A stretch of 64,000 nt of DNA, from positions 1,520,857-1,584,856 of the forward strand of contig CAJNDS010000890.1 in assembly GCA_905221605.1 (NCBI GenBank), read 5' to 3'. The translations under genes were made by a program, and so were the position numbers. Of this stretch, positions 23,004-33,254 are shown in pieces. Position 1 is the stretch's first letter. Each line of letters opens with the position of its first letter. The stretch is from Symbiodinium natans. Its lineage: Eukaryota; Sar; Dinophyceae; Suessiales; Symbiodiniaceae. The notes beneath the pieces were generated by a model. It made no database searches and was not told the origin of the DNA. It saw nothing but the letters and a program-made list of their open reading frames with translations.

Positions 23004-23442
23004 TCCCTCCAAATCCCAACCCCCCCAGCCCCAAACCCTAAACTCCTGTACCCTGAAACCCTCAAACCCATTTAGCCCCTAGGCTCTGAACCCTGCAGCT
23101 CTACATGCCGCCAAGCCCAAACAACAAGCTTGAATCCTGAACCCTAAACCCGAAACCTAAGACCTTCAAGAACAGCTAGAAGCCCCGCTCTCAACCACAA
23201 AACCCGAACCTAGTTCGAGAGCAAGCAAGAAACAAACAAGGAGACCTTGGTTTGGCTCAACGGGGTTTAGCCGGGCACCTAAGGCAATGAAATGGGAATG
23301 CGGGCCCCCAGAATTCCTTGTACACCTGGCCCCAGAATTTGAGGGCTTTAGGTCCGGTTTTGGGCGGTTTTGCTTGGGGCTTTTCGGATCTACAGCGGGG
23401 AGGATGGTAAAACCCATTAGGCAACTTCAGGATGTAGGGCTT

Positions 23443-23531
23443 AGGGGTTTAGGGTTTAGGGTTTAGGGTTTAGGGTTTAGGGTTTAGGGTTTAGGGTTTA
23501 GGGTTTAGGGTTTAGGGTTTAGGGTTTAGGG
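23443..23531 (+). repeat. TTTAGGG tract
   Basis: About 12 uninterrupted heptamers. Confidence 0.95.
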
Positions 23532-23554
23532 CAGGGATTCAGGCTTCAGGGCTT

Positions 23555-23689
23555 GAATCCCGCCAAAGGGGCAAGATCTTGTATCCTCTCGCCACCGTCG
23601 CAAGCAGCAAAGCCAACCTCAGATCTCGGATTTCCATTGGGGATTCGGACGTCCCCGCCCCCTTTAAAGTCAAGCGCCTTCAAGTACAA
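23555..23689 (-). CDS. Exon-like island, unknown protein
   Basis: The minus frame is open for 45 codons, containing YLKALDFKGGGDVRIPNGNP and then RSEVGFAACDGGERIQDLAP. Gly- and Asp-rich turns alternate with hydrophobic residues as in a globular protein. It lies directly beside a pure heptamer tract. Confidence 0.45.
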
Positions 23690-24311
23690 GTAGGGTTTAG
23701 GGTTTAGGGCTGCTTTGTTATGTCCAGATCGCCTGTTGCTAGGGCCTTCTGACTTGCAGAATTTCCGCTTGGATGCTCTTTAGGGATTGGTGTCGTACTG
23801 GGCTCTCGTGAAGGAACGTAAACTAAGTTACCAGGGTAAGTGTATTGCATTCTTTGAATTCTTTGCTATGTCATGTTTTCATGGGCCAAAAACCCTGAAC
23901 CCTTTGCACCCTAACCATCCAAGAGGGTTAAGGTTTGGGGGCTTATAGGATTTGGGGTTTGGAGATGCTCAGGGCGTGCAGGAGTTCTTGGCTAAGGGGG
24001 CTGTCTAAGCTAGAATGGGTACTTTAGATCCTCATTGTACAGGAGATATGAGGAGAGATGAAGGGGAACGAAAAGGCTTAATCAAATTTCCATACAACAT
24101 TCGAAGAGAAAGGTCTCATGAATTGTAATGGGGACTGCAGCCCGCCAGCTCCGACTGCGACCCCACGCTAAACCCTAAGCCCTAACTAAGCCCTAAACCC
24201 TAAATCCTAAACCCTAAACCCTAAACCCTAAACCCTAGAATCTAAACCCTAAACCGTAAACCTAAACCCTAAACCCTAGAATCTAAACCCCGCTCCCTGC
24301 TGCACAGCGGC

Positions 24312-24416
24312 CTACACACCGTCGACATTGCAGCCGGTCTGTGAGAACATATGGAAGGCCTGGTGTAAGACAACTTGAGCCATAAGGCTGGTGCCATTGG
24401 TACATACAACCGGGTT
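24312..24416 (-). CDS. Terminal-exon-like island with stop
   Basis: The minus frame reads NPVVCTNGTSLMAQVVLHQA, continues through HMFSQTGCNVDGV and ends in TAG. It may be a last exon of a minus-strand gene. Upstream minus-strand islands exist at 25646-25762. Confidence 0.4.
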   Translation of the reverse strand, partial: NPVVCTNGTSLMAQVVLHQAFHMFSQTGCNVDGV

Positions 24417-24597
24417 CCGGCTTAGGGTTCAGGGTGGTTTTAGGGTTTAGGGTCTAGGGTCTAGGTTCTAGGGTCTAGGGTCGGAGTCCTCCCCAAACCC
24501 GGGCTACCTGCTTCATGTGCTTTCAGTTGACGATTCGGTGGCTCCCAACACGCCTTGCTGGCGGCAAGCGGATCGTCCAAGCATGCCAAGCTCATGA

Positions 24598-24720
24598 GGT
24601 TCGAAAATCTGGTCCCGTTTTTGGGGTATATTGAGGGTTTTAAACGTTAACAAACCCTTTTTTGGGGTAGACGGCCCCTCCTGCTTAGGGTACCCCCACA
24701 AAGGGACCCTGATTTAGAGA
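24598..24720. mobile_element. Foldback (MITE-like) element, family C
   Basis: The ends pair over about 30 bp: left GGTTCGAAAATCTGGTCCCG and right, reversed, GTTCTCTAAATCAGGGTCCC, both followed by a TTTxGGGGTA string. The interior has GGGTTTTAAACGTTAACAAACCC, itself a hairpin. A partial copy lies at 10690-10755. Confidence 0.7.
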
Positions 24721-24784
24721 ACTGACCATGACCAGGTGAGAGTTGCTTCTGAACGTGCCGACAGGGCAGACCAATTCATATAGG

Positions 24785-25170
24785 GGCCTGAATAATTACA
24801 ATAGGGTTTTGGGGAATATTATGGTGCAATTATTCCGACCCCTATAGTAATTCAAGTTCCTGAAGGAATCGTGCGTAGCGATGGCACGGATGTTTGATAT
24901 GCTGAGAGGAGTGGCATTGTGCTTTGCACAGACCTTGCCAAGGTCCATGGTGTTCGGTCCGTTGTCACCTCTGTTGCTCGAAGTTCTGCTCAAAGCTCGA
25001 TTTCCACACCACCAGACGCCAGCGCCAACATTTTTTACAGTGTTCCGCGTTGCTTGGCTCGCTGCCAAGAACTGACATTGAAGAGGCTGGAATTGAGGGG
25101 CGAGGTCCGAGCAGGCGCGGATGCCCCCTGGTGAGAGTTGAAAGGCCCGAAACCTGCCCGGGCTCCAATG
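24785..25170. other. Island with open frames on both strands
   Basis: 24881-25075 (plus) and 24796-25068 (minus) are both open. The plus frame (MARMFDMLRGVALCFAQTLP) and the minus frame (GDNGPNTMDLGKVCAKHNAT) are both protein-like, so strand cannot be decided. The string ATTATTCCGACCCCTATAGT at 24832 resembles strings near 5330 and 9465. Confidence 0.4.
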
Positions 25171-25471
25171 AATCCGGTTTAGGGTTTAGGGTTTAGGGTT
25201 TAGGGTTTAGGGTTTGGGGTTTAGGGTTGCCCATGGATCTCCCAGCTTCGCTACCTCAAATGAGGCATGGACAACCCTGGAAAACAGGGTTTAGGGTTTA
25301 GGGTTTAGGGTTTCGGGTTTAGGGTTTAGGGTTTAGGGTTTAGGGTTGTTTAGGGTGGTTTAGGGTGGTTTAGGGTGGTTTAGGGTTTAGGGTTTAGGGT
25401 TTAGGGTTTAGGGTTTAGGGTTTAGGGTTTAGGGTTTAGGGTTTAGGGTTTAGGGTTTAGGGTTTAGGGTT

Positions 25472-25567
25472 GCCCATGAGCACCCCAATGCTATTTTGCT
25501 TGAGCTCGCTGATCTAACCTCTGTCTTCGTTTTACGAAGGCAGGGCAATACGGAGTGCTGTCTTTAA
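25472..25567 (+). CDS. Exon-like island with stop, unknown protein
   Basis: The plus frame reads AHEHPNAILLELADLTSVFV then LRRQGNTECCL and TAA, immediately after a long TTTAGGG tract (25377-25470). The tract end itself offers a TTTAG|G acceptor. Confidence 0.4.
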   Translation, partial: AHEHPNAILLELADLTSVFVLRRQGNTECCL

Positions 25568-25645
25568 GGGCTTAGAGTTGAGGGATGAGGGTTTAGGGTT
25601 TAGGGTTTAGGGTTTAGGGTTTAGGGTTTAGGGTTAAGGGTTTAG

Positions 25646-25762
25646 GCCCAAAGGGGCAACAGAGCAGCTGCTTTGCAGACTGGCTGGCGGCCGGTTGACA
25701 CTGCCAAGCACGAAGTGAGCGACTGCCAGGGCTAGCACCAACGGCATCTCTGTCACAGCCTC
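25646..25762 (-). CDS. Exon-like island with hydrophobic helix and AG|G acceptor
   Basis: On the minus strand GCCACCAG at 25763-25770 precedes an open frame reading EAVTEMPLVLALAVAHFVLG, then SVNRPPASLQSSCSVAPL. The hydrophobic stretch is long enough for a membrane segment or signal anchor. Confidence 0.45.
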
Positions 25763-26100
25763 CTGGTGGCCAACAACTTAAAGAAATTGTTTAGGGTTTA
25801 GGGTTGAGGGTTTTAGGGTTTAGGGTTTAGGGCTTAGGGCTTGGGGACCATAATAACAAATACCCATGCGATATATGCGTGGCTAAAATCGCACGAAAGC
25901 TGCAGAAGTTTTCTCAGTCTCCACACTTTAACAAACCCTTTCACACCTTTGAAGACTCAACAGGCGGCCGTGAGCGTTTTGCGCGCTAGGGATTCAGGTG
26001 GTGTAGGCCGAGGGCTAACCTCGGCGACCAGTCGTTGATTTAGGAGGTTTGTGGGATTTCGGATTTAGGGTTTAGGGTTTAGGATTGCGGGTTTAGGTCC

Positions 26101-26181
26101 TTTGTGGCGACCCTGTCCTGTGTGGAAGGTTTCACAGACTTGCTGGCATCTGAGTTGGCAAGGGATAGTAGTATAGTCCAG
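26101..26181 (+). CDS. Exon-like island, unknown protein
   Basis: The plus frame reads FVATLSCVEGFTDLLASELA then RDSSIVQ. The opposite strand is also open but Cys-rich and less convincing. Confidence 0.3.
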
Positions 26182-26454
26182 CCCTAAACCCAAAAACCCT
26201 CGATTTACAAAGTATAGGCTCAAGAACCTTCCTCGGTTGAGCACGGCTCCCTGTACCACAAGTACCACCCGGGCCCAACGCAGCTGAAAGTTTAGGTTTT
26301 CTGATGTATTGCGTTCCTAAACCCCAAACCCGAACCCTAAACCCAGACCGCCTAGACCCAAAACCCTAAACCCTAAACCCTAAACCCTAAACCCTAAACC
26401 CTAAACCCTAAACCCTAAACCCTGAACCCTGAACCCTGAACCCTGAACCCCAGC

Positions 26455-26550
26455 CAGCCGAGCTGCAAGAGGACAGGCCTCCAGCCCTTCACAGCCAAGC
26501 TGGTGCTCGCCTGCGGCGGCGCGTCCTTCGACGCAAAGTCCGTTTCCAGG
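26455..26550 (+). CDS. Exon-like island, unknown protein
   Basis: The plus frame reads QPSCKRTGLQPFTAKLVLAC, then GGASFDAKSVSR, between a CCCTAAA tract on the left and a TTTAGGG tract on the right. Confidence 0.4.
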
Positions 26551-26729
26551 GTGTAGGGTTTAGGGTTTAGGGTTTAGGGTTTAGGGTTCAGGGTTTAGGG
26601 TTTAGGGTTTAGGGTTCAGGGTTTAGAGGGGTTGAGCTTGGGTTTTGGGCTTTAGGGGTTAGGGCTTTGGGGTTTAGGGTTTAGGGTTTAGGGTTTAGTG
26701 GTTTAGGGGTTTAGGGGTTTAGGGGTTTA

Positions 26730-26882
26730 GGGGTGTAGGGGTGTAGGGGTGTAGGGGTGTAGGGGTGTAGGGGTGTAGGGGTGTAGGGGTGTAGGGGTGT
26801 AGGGGTGTAGGGGTGTAGGGGTGTAGGGGTGTAGGGGTGTAGGGGTGTAGGGGTGTAGGGGTGTAGGGGTGTAGGGGTGTAG
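26730..26882 (+). repeat. GGGGTGTA octamer array
   Basis: About 19 near-perfect copies of GGGGTGTA follow several copies of GGGGTTTA. The array apparently arose by one substitution in a GGGGTTTA unit followed by tandem amplification. Confidence 0.95.
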
Positions 26883-27180
26883 GAGGGTGGGGGTGTTAGG
26901 GTGTTAGGGTGTAGGGTGCAGGGTTGAATGCTCCAGGTTTACGGCATCAAAAGGCTTGAGGGTTTGGAGACTAAGGGTCGGTTTAGGAGTTAGGGCTGAG
27001 GGCCTTAGGGCCAAGCACGAAAGTCAAAGGGGTTCAGGTCTTGGCTGCAGGGTTCTCGCAGACCTAAACTTTTCGGGGAAGTTTTACCCTGTTCTGAAGG
27101 AGTTTGAGTGGGGGGATTCTACTTCCTCTTCAGGCGGGTGGAGAGGGGGAGCTTTCAACCCAGAACCCCCCGAAGAAAAC

Positions 27181-27378
27181 CTAAACTCCCGAAACTCCCT
27201 AAACTCCCGAAACTCCCTCAACTCCCTAAACTCCCTAAACCCCCTAAACTCCCTAAACTCCCGAAACCCCCTAAACTCCCTAAACTCCCTAAACTCCCTG
27301 CACGCCCTAAACTCCCTAAACTCCCTAAACTCCCTAAACCCCCTAAACTCCCTAAACCCCCTAAACTCCCTAAACCCC
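27181..27378 (-). repeat. 9 bp minisatellite, CCCTAAACT
   Basis: About 22 copies of a 9 bp unit (CCCTAAACT with CCCGAAACT and CCCTAAACC variants). Because 9 is divisible by 3, all frames stay open, creating a spurious 207-codon frame (26956-27579). A second, shorter array lies at 29628-29695 beside the second foldback copy. Confidence 0.95.
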
Positions 27379-27560
27379 GGTAAGAGTGTTTTTTTTTTTG
27401 TTGCGGGTGCTTTTTTGCTGTGGGTGCGGGGGCGCGTTTTTTTTTTGGGGCGCGTTTTTTTTTTTGCTGCGGGTGCGGGGGCGCGTTTTTTTTTTGTTGC
27501 GGGTGCCGTGGGGTCGCGTTTTTTTTTTTTTGCTGCGGGTGCGGAGCGTTTTTGCTGTTT
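27378..27560. mobile_element. Left-arm copy of the T-run/GCGGGTGC foldback
   Basis: Starts CCGGTAAGAGTG, like the CCGGTGAGAGGG of the 22801 copy, followed by T runs separated by TTGCGGGTGC. No A-rich right arm follows. AT-rich minisatellite begins instead. Confidence 0.6.
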
Positions 27561-27564
27561 TCTC

Positions 27565-28170
27565 TATATTTTACTATGAAAACCTCTATTTTCTCTAATT
27601 TTCAATAGGAAAACCTCTTTCTTCTCTATATTTGAATAGGAAAACCTCTTTCTTCTCTATATTTGAATATGAAAACCTCTGTTTTCTCTACATTTAGTAT
27701 GAAAACCTCTACTTTAATTCGAAAACCTCTATTTCTCTATACTTTATAGCGAAAACCTCTATTTCTCTCTATTTTTGTCTATATCGTCATAGTTTTCCTC
27801 TATATTTAATGAGGAAGACATGAGAGAGGAATACATGAGAAACTTATTGTCTGTGTTATCTCAATGTGTGACTTGCAATTAAAAGTGTTTTGTTCCTCTT
27901 GTCCTATTTTAATAGGAAGCCCATTATTTTCTCTGTCTCTGAATAGGCAAACCTCCATTGTCTTAACATTTGAACATGAAGACCTCTATTCTCTATATTT
28001 GAATATCAAGACCTCTACATTTTGATATGAAAACACTTTGTATGTTCGCTATATTTTCGTATGAAAGCCTCTATTTCCTCTATGTTGTCATAGGAAACAT
28101 CTAATTTCTCTATATTGTATAGCGAAAACCTCTATTGTTCTATGGTTTTTTTTATTTTGTCAGTATTTTC
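27565..28170. repeat. AT-rich minisatellite, about 31 bp unit
   Basis: Degenerate tandem copies of GAAAACCTCTATTTTCTCTA followed by a TATTTGAATAG-like string. It is about 65-70% AT, in sharp contrast with its neighbours, and carries no coding signal. Confidence 0.9.
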
Positions 28171-28330
28171 AGACATCTTCTCTTTATTTCACGAGGAAGA
28201 CATGAGAGGAATACATGAAAAGCTAATTCTCTATATTGTCATAAGAGTACATGCATTATCTCTATCTGTGACTCGTAGACAACAAGTGTTTTTGTTCATG
28301 TCTCATAACACAGGCTCTATTTTCTCGATT
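27800..28330. repeat. Diverged direct duplication of about 120 bp
   Basis: GAGGAAGACATGAGAG, then GAATACATGA, TCTGTGACT and AAGTGTTTT occur in the same order at 27811-27895 and 28192-28295. The spacing is about 380 bp, so a longer higher-order unit has been duplicated. Confidence 0.75.
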
Positions 28331-28444
28331 CTTTACTAAGAAGACGTTTATATCTCTATTTTTAAACGGAAAATTCAACTTCCACTATAAGGTCTGAATT
28401 TTCGTAGGAAAGCAGGCATATATTCCCTGTTTTTTCAGGGGGTT

Positions 28445-29045
28445 GGAGCGCGCATCATGGGTTTGGAAGGGATTCGTAAGCTTTGAAGCAGGCTTGCCGG
28501 CCAAAAAAAACGGGGGGGTTGGGGGGGGGCGCAGCCCCCCCCCTATTTGCAACACAATGCTCGCATCATCATGGGTTTGGAAGGGATTCGTATGATTGAA
28601 GCAAGCTTGCCCGGCTAAAAAGCGCAGCCCCCTCCCCCCCCCCCCATTTGCAACACAATGCTCGCATCATCATGGGTTTGGAAGGGATTCGTATGATTGA
28701 AGCAAGCTTGCCCGGCTAAAAAGCGCAGCCCCCCCCCCGCCCCTTTCAAGCGGAGGGGAATGCTCTCATGATGGTTTCGGAAAGGATTCATTTGCTTTGA
28801 AGCAAGCTGGCATGGCTTTAAGAAGCGGGGGGGTTGGGGGGGGGCGCAGCCCCCCCCAATTTGCAAACCCAATGCTGGCATGATGGGCTTGGACAGGATT
28901 CATATGCTGAGAAGCTAGCTGGCACGGTTTTAAAGAGGGGGGGGGTCGGGCGGGGTGCAGCCCTCCCTCCACCGTTAGCAAACACAATGCTCGCATGATG
29001 GCCTTGGGAAGGATTCAGTGCTTTGAAAACGCTTGCACAGTTTAA
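28445..29045. repeat. Tandem repeat, about 96-115 bp unit, six copies
   Basis: The core CATGGGTTTGGAAGGGATTC (variants CATGATGGGCTTGGACAGG) recurs near 28456, 28570, 28671, 28767, 28879 and 28994. It is followed by GAAGCAAGCTTGCC and a C- or G-run with CGCAGCCCCCC. A diverged single relative (CATGGGTTTGACAGGATTGC) lies near 31592, also beside C runs. Confidence 0.9.
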
Positions 29046-29149
29046 AGGAGGGGGGGGGCGTTGGGGACGGGGTTGGGGAGGAAATTGCAAAAACAAATGA
29101 CCTGGGGAGGAAATTGCAAAAACAAATGACCTGGGGGAAGGGGGGGGGG

Positions 29150-29622
29150 GCGCGTTTTTTTTTTTGCTGCGGGTGCGGGGGCGCTTTTTTTTTGCTGCGG
29201 TTTTTTTTTTGCTGCGGGTGCGGGGGGCGACACGCGCGAGGTCACTCAATCACATGGGGGGTGGGAGGAGGGGGGGGGGGGGGGGCGGGGCGTTTTTTTT
29301 TTGCTGCGGGTGAGGGGTGCGCGTTTTTTTTTTTTTGCTGCGGGTGCGGGGGCGCGTTTTTTTTTTGCGCGGGTGCGGGGGCGACACGCGCCAGGTCACT
29401 CACTCCTGGGGGGTGGGGAGGGAGGAGGGGGGGGAGGGGGGGGGGGTGGTTTTTTTTTTGCTGCGGGTGCGGGGGCGCGTTTTTTTTTGCTGCGGGTGCG
29501 GGGGCGCGTTTTTTTTTTTGCTGCGGGTGGGGGGGGCGACACGCGCCAGGTCACTCACTCACCGGGGCGGCCCCCGAAAAAAGCACCACAGCAAAAAAGC
29601 ACCCACAACAAAAAAAAACACG
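29150..29622. mobile_element. Expanded copy of the T-run/GCGGGTGC foldback
   Basis: Seven or more T-run/GCTGCGGGTGCGGGGG units alternate with three copies of the GCGACACGCGCCAGGTCACT core (near 29226, 29381 and 29536). The complementary A-run arm ends the block at 29577-29622. Tandem growth of the left arm explains the large low-complexity frames here. Confidence 0.75.
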
Positions 29623-30530
29623 GGTTCCCCTAAACCCCCTAAACTCCCTAAACCCCCTAAACTCCCTAAACTCCCTGAACTCCCTAAAGCCCCTAAGACT
29701 GAACCCTTGATTCCCTAAACCCTGAGCCTCTAATCCCTAAGCCCTGAACTTCAGCGCCTAAAGGTTCGGCATGTACCCCTCTGTTGAGAGGGTTTAGGCC
29801 GGGCTTTGAAGGCTCAAGGGCATATGTGCTTACTAGCTCCCTAAACCCTAAACCCTAAACACTTACTAGTTCTTGGGAGGGAACAATGGCCTTTCCTATT
29901 CTAGGTCTCTAGACTCGTTTATTTGTTCATTTCTTGAAGTGCGCATTTCCCATTCTAGGTTTCTATGCTCATTTACTTGCTCTTTTCTTGACATGTAAAT
30001 TTCTAGAATGCCCCAGGTTTTACCGTCCAGGGGGGGGGGTTCGAAAAAGGCCGATCCAGAGCGATCCAGACCCTAAAAACCGTAGGGTACTCTCCTCCGA
30101 GAGGAGGTAGATGTTCCAGTCGGGTGAGTACAACCTCCCAGGAATGGGGGGTTTGGGGCTTGACTGTTCCTTTGACTGTAGACTATTTGGGCTCAGTGCT
30201 CTCGTGGCTTAAGCTGCAGGGTTCCTACAACCCCGGAGTGTCCCTAAACCCTAAACCCTAAACCCTAAACCCTAAGCCCTAAACCCCAAACCCTAAACCC
30301 TAAACCCTAAACCCTAAACCCTTTCTTGGGGAGTGTAGGATTGCAAGTTAAGGTTGAATCAGGAGCCGCCGATCTTACCCCGAAACCTATTCTCGATTTG
30401 AAAAGTTTTCGGGCCGAGAGAAACCCCAAGCAGCTGAAAACAAAAAACATCTAAAGTGCCTTCCAGAAGAAAGGGAACTCGAAACCTCCTAAACCCTAAA
30501 CCCTAAACCCTAAACCCTAAACCCTAAACC

Positions 30531-30611
30531 AAACGACAGGGACACTTGCGGGCGCTCGCTGGGGGTTGCATCTGCAATCTCGAGCCCTGGGCTTCCGAGC
30601 AACCAGTTAGA
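30531..30611 (-). CDS. Exon-like island, last part of Cys-rich module repeat 4
   Basis: The minus frame reads SNWLLGSPGLEIADATPSER then PQVSLSF. The NWLL string aligns with the NWAIY (34.0 kb) and LWTIY (35.1 kb) positions that follow the GDCGCATDxC segment. It lies directly downstream of such a segment at 30783-30868, so it is taken as the next exon of the same split gene. Confidence 0.4.
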
Positions 30612-30782
30612 CTCCCGGAGGCCCTAAGCTTCCCAGCTGAAACCCCCTAAACCCTAAACCCTAAACCCTAAACCCCTTCATGCCCTGCATAGAAGAGTCC
30701 CTGCGCCCCTAAACCCTAAACCCGAACCCCAAATTTTTTGGGGGGGGAGGGGCGGGGTTTAGGGTCTGAAATGCCTGGCCTG

Positions 30783-30868
30783 GACTCGCAGGCGTCTGTG
30801 GCGCAGCCACAGTCGCCGGTCGAACTGGCGTACTGGAAGTAGGTCCCCACGCACTCCTCCCAGCGAGA
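30783..30868 (-). CDS. Exon-like island, Cys-rich module repeat 4 (YFQY/GDCGCATDxC part)
   Basis: The minus frame reads WEECVGTYFQYASSTGDCGC then ATDAC. It matches GCEGSYFQYRADNGDCGCAT at 35.2 kb almost position by position. A family B foldback element lies immediately upstream (30877-30975), so the acceptor may have been altered. The module has paired cysteines and resembles PAN/apple-type extracellular domains in style only. Confidence 0.6.
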
Positions 30869-30876
30869 GTTTTTGC

Positions 30877-30975
30877 TTGGGACATTCCCCCCTATACCAG
30901 CAGGCCTTAAACGGGATAACAAGAGGGGGTACTCTAATCCCCCTAAAGGACTGTTAGTACAACGGGGAACATCCC
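30877..30975. mobile_element. Foldback element, family B
   Basis: Ends GGGACATTCCCCCCTATA and, reversed, GGGATGTTCCCCGTTGTA. The interior contains GAGGGGGTACTCTAATCCCC, as in the 36525-36605 copy. It inserted within about 10 bp of the exon-like island at 30783. Confidence 0.7.
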
Positions 30976-31312
30976 GGCATTTTAAGTTCAGGGTTTAGGT
31001 GTAGGGTTGTGGGGTCTTGGGCTCCGGACCCTAAAACTGAAGCTAGAAGTCCCCAAAGTCTCCAAGACCTCCCCCAGGAGGCCACCAAAGCCCCCGAGCC
31101 TGAACCCTAGAACCCCTGAAAACTGGTCAAGAAACCCTCGGACCCCCGTCGTGCAAAACCCTTTAAACCCTGACTTTGTTACAACCCTGGCGCCTCTTTG
31201 AAACCCCTTCACTCAAACCCCTAAACCCCAAACCACAAACCCCAAACCCTATACCCTAAACCCCCAAAACCCCGAAACCCTAAACCCTAACCCCTAACCC
31301 TAAACCCCCTCT

Positions 31313-31490
31313 TCATATATATATATATATATAGACATACATATATTTATTATCTTTATCTTTATCTCTATCTTTATCTTTATCTTTATCTTTATCTTTA
31401 TCTGTATCTTTATATTTATATTTATATTCATACTGTATTTGTATTTGTATTTGTATTTATATTAATAATTAAATTTATATTTATATTTGG
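31313..31490. repeat. AT-rich microsatellite cluster
   Basis: TA dinucleotides are followed by a hexamer array ATCTTT (31350-31405) and then GTATTT/TATATTT units up to a C run at 31496. Confidence 0.95.
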
Positions 31491-31699
31491 TACCCCCCCC
31501 CCCCCCCCAAAGAGATAAGATGCGTGCTCAATTCAATACGCTTCCTACTAAGTTGCGCAGGATGTCCATTGATCTTAAAAAGGTATGCCATGGGTTTGAC
31601 AGGATTGCCAGCCAGTTTAATTTGATCCTATTCATATGCTCTCAAGCAAGCTTTCCCCCCCCCCCCTCCAACGGCTTATTCTCTATTTTACAACCTATC

Positions 31700-32590
31700 T
31701 AAAAAAACTATCGGTTAAGGGTTTAGGGTTTTAAAGAGAAGCCCCCGAAACCCTGTCGGGTCAAGCAATGAAGCCCAAACCCTTAACCTTTAAACCTACA
31801 GGGTTAAGGTTAAGGTTTAAAGGCTTCGCGTTTAAGATTTAGGCATTTAAACCTAAGCCCATAGAGTTCAATCCTTCGGGATTGAGGTTGAAACATTCAA
31901 ACCCCTAACCCTAAACCCTTTAGGGTCAGAACCCTAAAACACCATAAGGCTCTCAAAGGTTCAAAGGCTTTAACCCTATAGGCGCTGAAGGTATACATGC
32001 CCAGACCTTAGATTTGTATACATTTAAACCCTTTGGGGCTTAAAGGTTTAGGGCTTCAGGGTTTATCTCTAAAACCCTCATGGGGTAAGCCCTTTAGGGT
32101 TTAAACCCTATATGGTATAGGGTGATGCGAAGAAATCATTTACTGTAAGTCCCGGGGACGCGAGAATACTATAAGCAAATATCTTTTCACTATTTCCTGA
32201 GCATTTCCAACAGGCTGCTAGTAATTGCTCGCCAATATCTTGCTGTTCATTCTCAATGTTCCTGACAGGTCTCCCAACATGTATGATTTCTGAAGGAAAT
32301 GCTCATTTTCCGATCATTTTCCCATAAACCACAAGACTCACAAGCACATAAGGTCTTATATGACATTCGCCCAAAGCAACTGGGTATCACATCCTTACTG
32401 CAAAAAGTATTGTTTTCAGGGTGCTTCAGGTGGTCGCACGTCTCCCAAGAAGAAATGATATAGCATGCTTCGTCGATTTAGGCAAGTCCTTCGTTGATGT
32501 AGGCAAGTTCTTCGTCGAATTAGGCAAATGGGTCAAATTGGTTTGGTGCGAGGGTGGGGTGGGGGGCCTCCCGGGCTCCCAAGAATTCTC
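31700..32590. other. Decayed TTTAAACCC-type sequence, then unique DNA without a gene
   Basis: 31720-32120 is rich in GGGTTTAAA and AACCCTTAA strings, which are strongly decayed heptamers. 32120-32590 is unique and AT-moderate with no coding frame that I can support. Confidence 0.6.
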
Positions 32591-32990
32591 CTGAGATCTA
32601 ATCTCAAGGGTTTAGGGTTTAGGGTTTAGGGTTCAGGGTTTAGGGTTTAGAAGTTAGGGTTTAGGGTTCAGGGATCTCAATTTGTTCGTTTGTTTTTGTT
32701 CGTGGCTGCTGTTTTTGTTTTGTTTTCTTTTGGGAGCCTTGGGGAGCTTCTGGGGGCCTCATCGAGCTCCTGGGAGCCTCCCCCAATCCCCCAAAAATTC
32801 TTCTGGGGTCTAATGTTCGGGGTTCAAGAATCTCAATTTTTCTTTTTACCCTTTTCTTGGCTTGTTATTGTTCTATTTCTTCCTCCCCGGGCTCCCAAAA
32901 AAACTTCTGGGGTCTAGTGTTAAGGGTTCGGGGATCTCAATGTTTTGTTTTTGTTTTTCGTTCTTGGTTTTTCCTTACTATATTGTTTGG
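32590..32990. repeat. Degenerate tandem repeat, about 105 bp unit
   Basis: CTTCTGGGGTCTAATGTTCG with GGGATCTCAATTTTT and TTTTGTTTTTGTTCGTGG-like strings recurs at about 32590-32700, 32795-32870 and 32898-32975. Confidence 0.75.
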
Positions 32991-33254
32991 AAGCTTTGCA
33001 GAGCTTCTGGAACAAATGGGTGTGAAGCGAGGGTTTAGGAAAAGCTGTGCACGACAAAAATACACAACATATATTTGCGTAATGTTATGGGACCCTCTGG
33101 GCGGGTTGGGTTTTTTGCTAATTGCTCGAACCCCTTCTAAACTAGTAATGTCCTGACCCTGCCAATCGTAAACCCCAAGCCCCAAACCCTAAACCCTAAA
33201 CCCTAAACCCCAAATCCTAAACCCTAAACCCTAAACCCTAAACCCCCCTAAACC

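Noticed and set aside
27181-27378. Regular short repeats as a CRISPR array
   Set aside because: Repeats are contiguous with no unique spacers, and the DNA is eukaryotic.
26956-27579. 207-codon open frame
   Set aside because: Kept open by a 9 bp minisatellite and T-run foldback arms. The Leu-Asn-Ser and Phe-rich peptide is low complexity only.
29033-29718. Overlapping 110-225 codon Gly/Phe/Cys-rich frames
   Set aside because: All derive from G runs, T runs and GCGGGTGC foldback units.
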